A stretch of DNA of 9,338 nt, taken from contig DASPJR010000226.1 in assembly GCA_035628505.1 (NCBI GenBank), positions 1 to 9,338 on the forward strand, written 5' to 3'. Made by a program: the position numbers and the translations under genes. This stretch comes from DASPJR01 sp035628505 (GTDB taxonomy: Bacteria; Planctomycetota; SZUA-567; H5-PLA8). Positions 1-7,252 of the stretch are shown piece by piece; position 1 is the first letter of the stretch; every line of letters begins with the position of its first letter. The notes under the pieces are model-generated. The model ran no database searches and was not told the origin of the DNA. It saw only the letters and a list, made by a program, of their open reading frames with translations.

Positions 1-15
1 CCGGGGTGAGGGGTC
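1..15 (-). repeat. Inverted partial copy of the CTCACCCC repeat
   Basis: The reverse complement of bases 3-15 reads GACCCCTCACCCC, identical over 13 bases to 350-362 on the other side of the DUF559 pseudogene. The element is cut by the window start, so its hairpin half, if present, cannot be seen. With the copy at 350-390 it forms inverted flanks around the pseudogene. Confidence 0.6.
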
Positions 16-19
16 AGCC

Positions 20-418
20 TTGAGTTCAGAACGAGCGCGGAACCTGCGACGGAACGCAGCACCCACAGAGAAGAAGCTATGGAAAATGCTTCGAGGACGC
101 CGGTTTCTCGGCTTTAAGTCTCGACGGCAGCAGCCTATGGGCCATACATTGTCGATTTCTTCTGCCCCGAGACGCGGTTGATTGTTGAGCTCGATGGCGA
201 GTCTCATGTAAATCGAGCAGGTCAGGATCAGAGTCGCACAGCCTGGCTTGAACGCCGGAATTATAAAGTCATTCGATTCTGGGATTCTTACGTTTATGAA
301 AATGTTGAGAAGGTGACGGAGTTCATATACGCCGAATGTCTGGCGCGCCGACCCCTCACCCCCGACCCCTCTCCCTCAAGGGGAGAGGGGAGAACGACAG
401 CCGCTCAAAAGGATTCAC

Positions 419-435
<17 letters not shown>
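20..435 (+). pseudogene. DUF559 / Vsr-like endonuclease-fold protein, frameshifted
   Basis: The protein can be followed only by joining two frames. From TTG 20 (the frame is already open at base 2) it reads RARNLRRNAAPTEKKLW and then a basic GFKSRRQQPMG stretch, the usual N-terminal half of DUF559 proteins. At about 142 the frame must shift to give PYIVDFFCPETRLIVELDG, followed by RAGQDQSRTAWLERRNYKVIRFW. One C appears lost from an expected GGCCCATAC, leaving GGCCATAC. The PD-(D/E)XK-type core is visible: Asp of IVDFF (154-156), Glu and Asp of VELDG (187, 193), His of ESH (205). The family has the fold of very-short-patch repair endonucleases and its cellular role is poorly known. The C-terminus runs into the repeat (PLTPDPSPSRGEG) and reads to 435, overlapping the methyltransferase start by 17 bases. 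The native stop was probably lost, or the reading after about 340 is not native. A sequencing error would be the alternative to true inactivation. Confidence 0.8.
350..390 (+). repeat. CTCACCCC repeat with 10-bp hairpin
   Basis: GACCCCTCACCCCCG is followed by a perfect stem, CCCCTCTCCC (366-375) and GGGAGAGGGG (381-390), with loop TCAAG. In the upstream frame it encodes LTPDPSPSRGEG, a string commonly met as a spurious tail on bacterial ORFs, often next to DUF559 genes (recalled, not searched). It lies 28 bases before the methyltransferase start and could form a hairpin in that transcript's leader. Confidence 0.8.
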
Positions 436-1438
<1,003 letters not shown>

Positions 1439-1449
1439 GTTTCACACAT

Positions 1450-1761
1450 CTACAGATACTTCTTTCGAGCTTGCTCCATTCCATCGTCCAACGTGGAAAG
1501 AAGACTCATTCCATTCTCCTTTTTTGACCACTTTCGATCATACGGCGCCAAGTACACATTTCGGATCATCTCTTCAGTAAATTAAAGTCCATACTCTTGA
1601 ATTGAAGCCGGCACGTTATGCAGAGCATCGTTTAGATCAATGAGTTCTTCTGCGCTAATTTCATCGGAGAACGCGCGCATGTAGAGAAACGAGTTATACA
1701 TCAGCCAAAGAGCGCCACTGAAATATGGCTCCGGAGCGATCGTTCTGGTCTTGTGAAACAT
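1450..1761 (-). pseudogene. Small unknown protein interrupted by in-frame TAA
   Basis: I do not recognise a named family. ATG at 1761 (minus) follows GGAG (1767-1770) at five bases. The frame encodes MFHKTRTIAPEPYFSGALW, then a helical, acidic segment with DLNDALHNVPASIQEYGL, and stops at TAA 1584-1582. The same frame stays open past the stop: FTEEMIRNVYLAPYDRKW, then a Lys-rich stretch, LSTLDDGMEQARKKYL, and TAG at 1452-1450. The continuation is protein-like and in phase, so I read it as one gene of about 103 codons split by a nonsense change. The DALHNVP motif is reminiscent of small uncharacterised bacterial proteins with LADALHNLP-type strings (from memory). Alternatives are a genuine 59-residue protein with degenerate 3' DNA, or a sequencing error at the stop. 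It lies just behind the terminator of the pil operon and converges with the methyltransferase. No cofactor or catalytic motif is visible. Confidence 0.5.
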
Positions 1762-1776
1762 ATCTACTCCGGTCGT

Positions 1777-1803
1777 TAAAACGCCGCCAGTCTCCCGGCG
1801 GCG
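1777..1803 (-). terminator. Rho-independent terminator of the pil operon
   Basis: On the minus strand a stem CGCCGCC / GGCGGCG (1803-1797 with 1788-1782, loop GGGAGACT) is followed directly by TTTT (1781-1778). It lies 39 bases past the stop of the last ATPase gene. The T-run is short, so termination may be incomplete, and the small gene starting at 1761 could then be reached by read-through. Confidence 0.7.
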
Positions 1804-1809
1804 CTTCAA

Positions 1810-1837
1810 CTGATAACGGACGACTGGCAACTGACAA
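1810..1837. repeat. CTGRYAA heptamer tract
   Basis: Four consecutive seven-base units run in phase: CTGATAA, CGGACGA, CTGGCAA, CTGACAA. Three fit CTGRYAA and the second is degenerate. The tract fills the gap between the stop of the last ATPase gene (1842) and the terminator stem. Confidence 0.6.
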
Positions 1838-1841
1838 AGCG

Positions 1842-3602
1842 TTAATCGAACGACAGCGTTTCGCGCACGACCTCTTCGATCGTTGTCAGGCCGTCGAAGA
1901 TTTTCAGGATGCCCGCTTCGCGCAGCGTTCGCATGCCAGAGGCCATGGCTTCGGCGCGGATGACTTCGGTTGACTTGCTGCCCATGACCAGCTCGCGCAT
2001 CTTCGAATCCACCTTCATGATTTCGTAGATGGCGTTGCGGCCGCGGTAGCCGGTTTTGTTGCAGTGGTCGCAGCGGCGGCCGAAGAAGAACTGCTTGCCT
2101 TCGACGTCTTCAGGCCGCAAGTTGACTTCCAGCAACGCTTCCTCCGACGGAACATACGTGTCTTTGCACTTGAGGCAGACCGTTCGGACCAGTCGCTGCG
2201 CCACCACCGCGTAGAGCGTGGCGGCCACGAGGAACGGTTCGACGCCCATATCGAGCAGACGCGTGATCGTCGACGGCGCGTCATTCGTGTGAAGGGTGCT
2301 GAACACCAAGTGGCCGGTCAGCGATGCTTCGACCGCGATTTCAGCGGTTTCCAAGTCTCGGATTTCGCCCACCAGGATCTTGTCCGGATCTTGACGCAGA
2401 ATCGAGCGCAGACACGCGGCGTACGTCACGCCGATGTCGGCGCGGATCGGACACTGGATGATGCCGTCCAGGTCGTATTCGACCGGGTCTTCAGTCGTAA
2501 TGATCTTCACGTCGGTCGTGTTGGCTTCGTTCAGCGCCGAGTACAGCGTCGTGGTCTTTCCTGAACCGGTCGGGCCGGTCACGAGACAGATGCCGTTGGG
2601 CTGCTCGATACAGTTGCGGAAGAACTGCAGTTCTTCGTCGCGCATACCGAGGCGCTCGAGATCCAGCGCGACGACGCTTCTGTCGAGTACGCGCATACAA
2701 ACCGATTCACCGAAGTACGTCGGCAGCGTCGATACGCGCAAGTCGATCGGATTGCCGCCGACGTTGAGCTCGATACGGTTGTCCTGCGGCACGCGCCGCT
2801 CGGCGATGTCCATGTTCGACATAACCTTGATGCGGCTGCAGAGCGCCAGCGCCAGCGCGCGCGGCGGCGGCGGAATTTCAAGCAGCGTGCCGTCGATGCG
2901 GTAGCGGATCTTAAACTCGTTTTCAAACGGCTCGAAGTGGATGTCGGAGGCCTGGTCGCGGATGGCGGTGAGCAGCACGAGATTGAGGAACTTGACGACC
3001 GGCGCGGCGTTAACCATCTCGTCGATTTTCTTGGGATCGGCGATGCTGCTGTCGACACCGGTGAGCACTTCCATCTCGCCCGGGTCCATCGCGTCGAGCA
3101 GGTCCTTGATCGATTCCTTCTGGCTGCCGTAGTGTTCCTGGATGGCCTTGGCAATCTGTTCTTCGCTGGCGACGCAGCCGACGACTTCGCAGTTAAGCAT
3201 GAAGCGCAGGTCGTCCAGCGCGTTGACGTTCTGCGGGTCGGCCATGGCGATGGTCAGCACGCCCCCGTCGAAGCTCAGCGGGACGATGCGGTAAACCTGC
3301 GCCATCGATACGCCGACCATCTTGACCGCTTCGGGATTGACCGTCTCCTGGCTGAGGTCGACGACCTGCATGCCGTGCTGCGTGGCCAGCGCCTGCAGCA
3401 CGTCTTCCGCAGTGCACATGCCGGCATCCATCATGATCTGTCCGATCAAACCGCCTTTTTCCGCCTGCAGCGCGAGCGCCTCATTGAGCTGCTCTTCGTT
3501 GATGACGCCCATTTCAACGAGGATCAGCCCGAACTGCCGCCTATCCAGGCTCTCCGAATCCTCTTCCGTCACGTCGCGCTTGCTCCGCAGTGCTTCTGCC
3601 AT
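1842..3602 (-). CDS. Type IV pilus assembly / type II secretion ATPase (second PilB/GspE-like)
   Basis: A hexameric inner-membrane traffic ATPase that drives pilin or pseudopilin polymerisation. The protein is 586 residues, a full family length. The N-terminus (22-75) carries two MshEN-type motifs: QFGLILVEMGVINEEQLNEA ending in Q46, and IGQIMMDAGMCTAEDVLQAL ending in Q75. The N2 ATPase domain has ASDIHFEP (218-225) and RYRIDG (233-238). Next come Walker A GPTGSGKT (343-350), Asp box TTEDPVEY (369-376), Walker B ILVGEIRD (409-416), His box TGHLVFSTLHT (429-439) and a zinc site CLKC...CDHC (Cys476, 479, 511, 514) typical of PilB/GspE. All catalytic boxes look canonical. ATG 3602 has GGGAGGT (3617-3611) eight bases upstream. 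The gene is third and last in the operon, 80 bases after the pilT-like gene, and is followed by a terminator. Whether it belongs to a pilus or a type II secretion system cannot be told from sequence alone, so no symbol is given. Confidence 0.95.
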   Translation of the reverse strand: MAEALRSKRDVTEEDSESLDRRQFGLILVEMGVINEEQLNEALALQAEKGGLIGQIMMDAGMCTAEDVLQALATQHGMQVVDLSQETVNPEAVKMVGVSMAQVYRIVPLSFDGGVLTIAMADPQNVNALDDLRFMLNCEVVGCVASEEQIAKAIQEHYGSQKESIKDLLDAMDPGEMEVLTGVDSSIADPKKIDEMVNAAPVVKFLNLVLLTAIRDQASDIHFEPFENEFKIRYRIDGTLLEIPPPPRALALALCSRIKVMSNMDIAERRVPQDNRIELNVGGNPIDLRVSTLPTYFGESVCMRVLDRSVVALDLERLGMRDEELQFFRNCIEQPNGICLVTGPTGSGKTTTLYSALNEANTTDVKIITTEDPVEYDLDGIIQCPIRADIGVTYAACLRSILRQDPDKILVGEIRDLETAEIAVEASLTGHLVFSTLHTNDAPSTITRLLDMGVEPFLVAATLYAVVAQRLVRTVCLKCKDTYVPSEEALLEVNLRPEDVEGKQFFFGRRCDHCNKTGYRGRNAIYEIMKVDSKMRELVMGSKSTEVIRAEAMASGMRTLREAGILKIFDGLTTIEEVVRETLSFD

Positions 3603-3627
3603 CGATGCCTACCTCCCAGCGTTTCAT

Positions 3628-3670
3628 TTCACCACAGAGGACACAGAGCGCACAGAGATACTCTGTGCGC
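3628..3670 (-). repeat. ACAGAG repeat with 10-bp hairpin
   Basis: CACCACAGAGGACACAGAG leads into a perfect stem, GCGCACAGAG (3648-3657) and CTCTGTGCGC (3661-3670), with loop ATA. On the plus strand it reads through as HRGHRAHRDTLCA, a familiar spurious string from a dispersed bacterial repeat (recalled). In the minus-strand transcript the stem begins 12 bases after the pilT-like stop and is not followed by a T-run, so it is not a simple terminator. It could stabilise the upstream message end or alter relative expression. Confidence 0.75.
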
Positions 3671-3682
3671 TTCTGCTCATGA

Positions 3683-4888
3683 TTACCGCTTCTGGCGCTT
3701 CATCATTTCCGTGTATTCGCGCACTTTCTTTTCCAGCATTTCCGGTTCCTGACTGCGGCGCATCATGTCGTTGTAGGTGATCTTCTGCGAGGTCCACAGG
3801 TTGAACAGGAAGTCGTCGAGCAGGATCATGCCTTCCTTGCCGGCCGTCTGGATGTGCGAGTTGATCTTGAACGTTTCGCCCTTGCGCATCAGCGCCTTGA
3901 TTGGATCGTTGGCGAACATCAGTTCAAACGCGGCGCAGCGGCCCTTGCCGTCGGCAGACGGCACGAGTGTCTGCGAGATCACGGCGACCAGCGTGGCGGC
4001 CAGCTGCGTGCGGATCTGCGCCTGCTGATTGGTCGGGAAGGCGTCGACGATACGATTGATCGTTTCAGCCGCGCCGGTCGTGTGCAGCGTCGCGAACACC
4101 AAGTGGCCCGTTTCAGCCGCTGTGATTGCCGTTGAGATCGTTTCCAGGTCGCGCATTTCGCCGACGAGGATCACGTCCGGATCCTGGCGCAGCGCGCGCT
4201 TGAGCGCTTCAACGAACGTCGGCACGTCGACACCGAGCTCACGCTGAGTCACCACGCACTTCTTGTGCTTGTGGTAGTACTCGATCGGGTCCTCGATCGT
4301 GATGATGTGATCGGCACGTTCGGTATTGATGTAGTCGATCATCGTCGCCAGTGACGTTGTTTTGCCTGAGCCCGTCGGGCCAGTGACGAGCACCAGTCCG
4401 CGCGGACGCATGCAGACGTCCTTGATCACCGGCGGCAGGCCGATCTGTTCGAACGTCTTGAGCTTGTTGGGGATCTGGCGCAGCACCAGGCCGACGGCGC
4501 CCTTCTGCTTGAACACCGAGACGCGGAAACGCGCCTGATCGCCAAAGGCGAAACCGAAGTCCGCTCCGCCGTGTTCGCCCAGGTTCTGCTGATGGCGCTC
4601 GGGCGTGATCGATTTCATCAGCGCCGTGGTATCGTCCGGCGTCAGCGGCGTGTTGCCCAGGTTGTGCATCTCACCGCGCACGCGCACCGCCGGCGGCCGT
4701 CCGACTGCCAGATGCAGGTCCGAGCCGTCGTACTTGATGACCGCTTCAAGCAGGCGCGCAATGTCCGCCTTCGCGCCCCCGGCCGCCGCCGTGGCCGCCG
4801 GAGCTGCCGGTCGCGGAGCCGCTGCCATGCCGCCCGGTGCCGGGGCTCCGCCCACTGGTCCGCCCATTCCGCCTGGAGCTGTGTTCAT
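3683..4888 (-). CDS. pilT: PilT-like twitching motility retraction ATPase
   Basis: PilT hexamers at the pilus base depolymerise pilin and retract the fibre. The protein has 401 residues, against about 345-370 usual, because residues 1-40 form a Gly/Ala/Pro-rich, probably disordered extension. The family body starts at ADIARLLEAVIKYDGSDLHL (41-60). Visible motifs are RVRG (69-72), Walker A GPTGSGKT (170-177), Asp box TIEDPIEY (197-204), Walker B ILVGEMRD (240-247) and His box TGHLVFATLHT (260-270). The zinc tetracysteine of PilB is absent, which supports PilT. The C-terminal AIRNLIRE motif of classical PilT, needed for retraction in studied proteins, is altered to PIKALMRK (329-336). IQT...KEGMILLDDFL follows as usual. 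ATG 4888 has TGAGGAGA just upstream. It is the second gene of the operon, between two PilB-like genes with spacers of 72 and 80 bases. A PilU-like or other paralogue is possible. Confidence 0.92.
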   Translation of the reverse strand: MNTAPGGMGGPVGGAPAPGGMAAAPRPAAPAATAAAGGAKADIARLLEAVIKYDGSDLHLAVGRPPAVRVRGEMHNLGNTPLTPDDTTALMKSITPERHQQNLGEHGGADFGFAFGDQARFRVSVFKQKGAVGLVLRQIPNKLKTFEQIGLPPVIKDVCMRPRGLVLVTGPTGSGKTTSLATMIDYINTERADHIITIEDPIEYYHKHKKCVVTQRELGVDVPTFVEALKRALRQDPDVILVGEMRDLETISTAITAAETGHLVFATLHTTGAAETINRIVDAFPTNQQAQIRTQLAATLVAVISQTLVPSADGKGRCAAFELMFANDPIKALMRKGETFKINSHIQTAGKEGMILLDDFLFNLWTSQKITYNDMMRRSQEPEMLEKKVREYTEMMKRQKR

Positions 4889-4920
4889 GAAGTCTCCTCA
4901 GTTGATGCCGCCCGCCTGTC

Positions 4921-4955
4921 CGTCACTCGTCACCCGTCACCCGTCACCCGTCAAG
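4921..4955. repeat. CGTCACC heptamer tandem repeat
   Basis: Five in-phase seven-base units: CGTCACT, three CGTCACC, then CGTCAAG. It occupies half of the 72-base spacer between the first PilB-like gene and the pilT-like gene. The reverse-complement motif GGTGACG recurs at 6981-6994 and 7177-7236, upstream of the operon. Confidence 0.9.
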
Positions 4956-4960
4956 TCCGT

Positions 4961-6688
4961 TTACGTGTACACCTTCGCTTCAGCCATCACTTCTTCCAGC
5001 GTGGTCCAGCCATCCAGAACCTTGCGCAGGCCGTCGTCGAGCAGCGTGTTCATGCCGTCGCGGCGCGCCTGTTCGCGCAGCGCGTCCGTGGTCGCTTTCT
5101 TGAAGCACATTTCGCGCAGGCGGCTGTTCATCACCATGATTTCGTAGATGCCTTTGCGGCCTTTGAATCCGCGCTCCTTGCAGGTGGCGCAGCCGGTTCC
5201 GCGGTAGAGCTGCTTGCCCATATACTGTTCTTCGCGCAGACCCACGGCCTTAAGCTTTGCCGGGTCCATCGTGTCCGGAGCCTTGCAGTCCGGGCAGATG
5301 GTGCGCACCAGTCGCTGCGCCTGCACGGCCTGCACCGAGCTGGCCACAAGGAACGGCGCCATGCCCATGTCGACCAGACGCGTCAGCGCGCTGGGCGCGT
5401 CGTTGGTGTGCAGCGTTGCAAACACCAGATGTCCGGTGAGCGCCGCTTCGATGGCGATGTGCGCTGTTTCTTCGTCGCGGATTTCGCCGACCAGGATGAT
5501 ATTGGGCGCCTGTCGCAGCATGGCTCGAAGCGCCTTCTGGAAGGTCATTCCGGCCGAAACGTTGATCTGGCACTGGTTGATTCCGGAAAGCGTGTATTCC
5601 ACGGGATTCTCAGCCGTGATGATCTTGCGGTCAGGCTTGTTCAGTTCATTGAGAGCCGAATACAGCGTCGTCGTCTTGCCTGATCCCGTCGGCCCGGTGA
5701 TCAGCATGATGCCGTTGGGCTTTTTGATCAGGTTGCGGAAAATCTTCATGTCGTCGTTGTGGAAGCCGAGCTGTTCAAGACCGAAGCTGATGGCGGCCTT
5801 GTCCAGGATACGCATGACGACCGATTCACCGTGCGACGCCGGCAAGGTGGATACGCGCAAGTCCAGGTTGCGGCCGAGCAGCTTGAGCTGAATCTTACCG
5901 TCCTGCGGCCGGCGCTTTTCGGCCATGTCCAGCTGCGCCATGATCTTGATGCGCGCGATAATCGAGCCCTGCAGGCGCTTGGGCGGTGAGTCCATTTCGT
6001 AGCAATTGCCGTCGATGCGGTAACGCACGCGCAGGCGATCCATCATGGGCTCGACGTGAATGTCGCTCGCGCGGCTCTTTACTGCTTCGGTGATGATCAG
6101 CGTAACGAGTTTGATAACCGGCGCGTCATCGTCGTCGACGCCAATGCGTTCGGCGTCCTGCTTGATGCCTTCTGTATCGACGACCTCGATGCCCATGTTC
6201 GACAAATGCGTGGCCGAGAGGTCGGCGATCTGATCCTTCAAGTTGATCTGGCCGTCGCCGTAGTACTTGTCGATTGCTGAATCGATGGCTTCGCGCGTGG
6301 CGAGCACCGGTTCGACCTGGCTGTTGATGACGAAGCGGATGTTATCGAGCGACTGGAGGTCGAGCGGATCGGCGATGGCGACGGTGAGCACGCCATCGAA
6401 CATGTCGATCGGCATGATGTGGTTTTCGCGGCAGAGCTCGGACGGGACCATGTCGATGACGGCCTTGGCGACCTCGAGGCCTTCCAGGTCCACCATTTCC
6501 ATGTTGAACTGTTCGGCAAGAGCGCTGGTGATGTCATTGGGGCCGCAGAGCCCGTCGGCGACGAAGATCTCGCCGATCTTGGCCTTCTCACCGTTCATCT
6601 GCTTTTCGAGCGCCGCGTCGATGTTGTCCTGCGTGACGCAGCCCATATCCATGAGAATTTCGCCCAGAAACCGCCGCGCATCGGACAT
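4961..6688 (-). CDS. pilB: Type IV pilus assembly ATPase, PilB-like (first gene of operon)
   Basis: A polymerisation motor of 575 residues from ATG 6688. Two MshEN-type motifs lie at 7-30 (FLGEILMDMGCVTQDNIDAA, ending Q30) and 37-60 (KIGEIFVADGLCGPNDITSA, ending Q60), suggesting c-di-GMP binding. The ATPase has ASDIHVEP (207-214), RYRIDG (222-227), Walker A GPTGSGKT (332-339), Walker B ILVGEIRD (398-405), His box TGHLVFATLHT (418-428) and zinc cysteines 465, 468, 500 and 503. Two boxes differ from the usual form: the Asp box is TAENPVEY (358-365), with Asn361 in place of Asp, and RQDPD before Walker B is RQAPN (392-396). GTG 6697 could begin three residues earlier, but it lies inside GAGGTGAG (6700-6693), which is well placed as the ribosome site for ATG 6688, so I chose the ATG. 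It leads the operon. A GspE role cannot be excluded. Confidence 0.93.
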   Translation of the reverse strand: MSDARRFLGEILMDMGCVTQDNIDAALEKQMNGEKAKIGEIFVADGLCGPNDITSALAEQFNMEMVDLEGLEVAKAVIDMVPSELCRENHIMPIDMFDGVLTVAIADPLDLQSLDNIRFVINSQVEPVLATREAIDSAIDKYYGDGQINLKDQIADLSATHLSNMGIEVVDTEGIKQDAERIGVDDDDAPVIKLVTLIITEAVKSRASDIHVEPMMDRLRVRYRIDGNCYEMDSPPKRLQGSIIARIKIMAQLDMAEKRRPQDGKIQLKLLGRNLDLRVSTLPASHGESVVMRILDKAAISFGLEQLGFHNDDMKIFRNLIKKPNGIMLITGPTGSGKTTTLYSALNELNKPDRKIITAENPVEYTLSGINQCQINVSAGMTFQKALRAMLRQAPNIILVGEIRDEETAHIAIEAALTGHLVFATLHTNDAPSALTRLVDMGMAPFLVASSVQAVQAQRLVRTICPDCKAPDTMDPAKLKAVGLREEQYMGKQLYRGTGCATCKERGFKGRKGIYEIMVMNSRLREMCFKKATTDALREQARRDGMNTLLDDGLRKVLDGWTTLEEVMAEAKVYT

Positions 6689-6840
6689 GTAGCTCACCTC
6701 AACTTTGATGTCTTGCCGGAGGCAACGAGCCGCAGGACTGAAACGCGGCGCTGTCCCCCCGGGCAGCAGACGGGACGAAGAGTCCCGCGTATGGAACAGT
6801 TTGCAATGTGCAATATACGCCCCTGAAAATTCTTTGGAAG
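6689..6840 (-). promoter_or_regulatory. Leader region of the pil operon with a hairpin
   Basis: Upstream of the first ATPase the minus strand holds a stem CGGGAC / GTCCCG (6787-6782 with 6776-6771, five-base loop) and a weaker GC-rich fold at 6750-6767. A TATATT (around 6813-6818) could be a -10 box, but the matching -35 (TTCCAA, 16-base spacer) is poor, so the promoter is not established. I looked for a c-di-GMP riboswitch signature and could not make one out. Confidence 0.3.
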
Positions 6841-7020
6841 CGTAAAAAGCCGAATGCCACGCTCAGCCGTTCGCAGGGTGTTCAGAGCATGTTCCAAGAG
6901 GACTTAACGCAGGCGCCAGCGCCTAACAAAAACCACCCTTTAGGAGAAACAGACCGGCGTTGGGCACCGTCACACGGCGAGGGTGACGGGTAACGGGCTG
7001 TGTTGAAGACGTCTCATTTA

Positions 7021-7113
7021 TTCGCCAAGGACGCCAAGTCGCCAAGAGCGCCAAGTGGAATACCATTTTAAGGTCCTTCTTGGCACCCTTGGCGTTCCTG
7101 CGTTCTTGGCGAA
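7021..7113. repeat. CGCCAAG heptamer inverted repeat
   Basis: The left arm (7021-7056) is built of CGCCAAG-type units (TTCGCCAAGGACGCCAAG and on). The right arm (7075-7113) is its imperfect reverse complement, ending in TTCTTGGCGAA. About 18 bases separate the arms. As RNA it could form a long imperfect hairpin. This kind of GCCAAG repeat is dispersed in several GC-rich bacterial phyla (recalled, not searched). Confidence 0.8.
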
Positions 7114-7140
7114 ATAAGAAAGCATTTCAATAGAGCCGGG

Positions 7141-7238
7141 CTGACGGGCGGCGAGTGACGGCCGCGGGTGGCGGCTGACGGGTGGCGGGTGACGGGTGGC
7201 GGGTGACGGGTGGCCGATGAACGGGTGACGGGTGACGA
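7141..7238. repeat. GGGTGRC heptamer / 14-base tandem tract
   Basis: The core is GACGGGTGGCGGGT repeated at 7177-7190 and 7191-7204, with a partial third copy to 7214. Looser GGGTGAC units lie on both sides (7141-7176 and 7222-7236). Two further units stand alone at 6981-6994. The motif is the reverse complement of the tract between the first pilB-like gene and pilT. Confidence 0.85.
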
Positions 7239-7252
7239 TGCTCGCAAACTAA

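Noticed and set aside
2064..2904. Long plus-strand open frames opposite the ATPase genes.
   Set aside because: They are antisense shadows of GC-rich coding DNA. The minus-strand proteins carry complete family motifs over the same bases.
3628..3670. Intrinsic terminator between the pilT-like and second PilB-like genes.
   Set aside because: The stem is perfect, but no T-run follows on the transcribed strand and the next gene has its own good ribosome site in the operon.
6689..6840. c-di-GMP riboswitch in the pil operon leader.
   Set aside because: Hairpins are present, but I could not align the conserved core or the tetraloop-receptor arrangement. A covariance-model scan would decide.
6843..6873. 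Sigma-54-like TGGC on the minus strand upstream of the pil operon.
   Set aside because: The GC that must follow at the -12 position is absent (T-run instead), so the spacing rule fails.
6902..6965. Possible integron attC site: GCCTAAC (6921-6927) and GTTGGGC (6959-6965) fit the RYYYAAC and GTTRRRY cores.
   Set aside because: The span is only about 45 bases, inner L boxes do not pair, and no integrase or gene cassette is present. Short cores of this kind occur by chance.
7021..7238. CRISPR array suggested by many short repeats.
   Set aside because: Repeat units are 7 or 14 bases with no unique 30-40-base spacers, and no cas gene is present.
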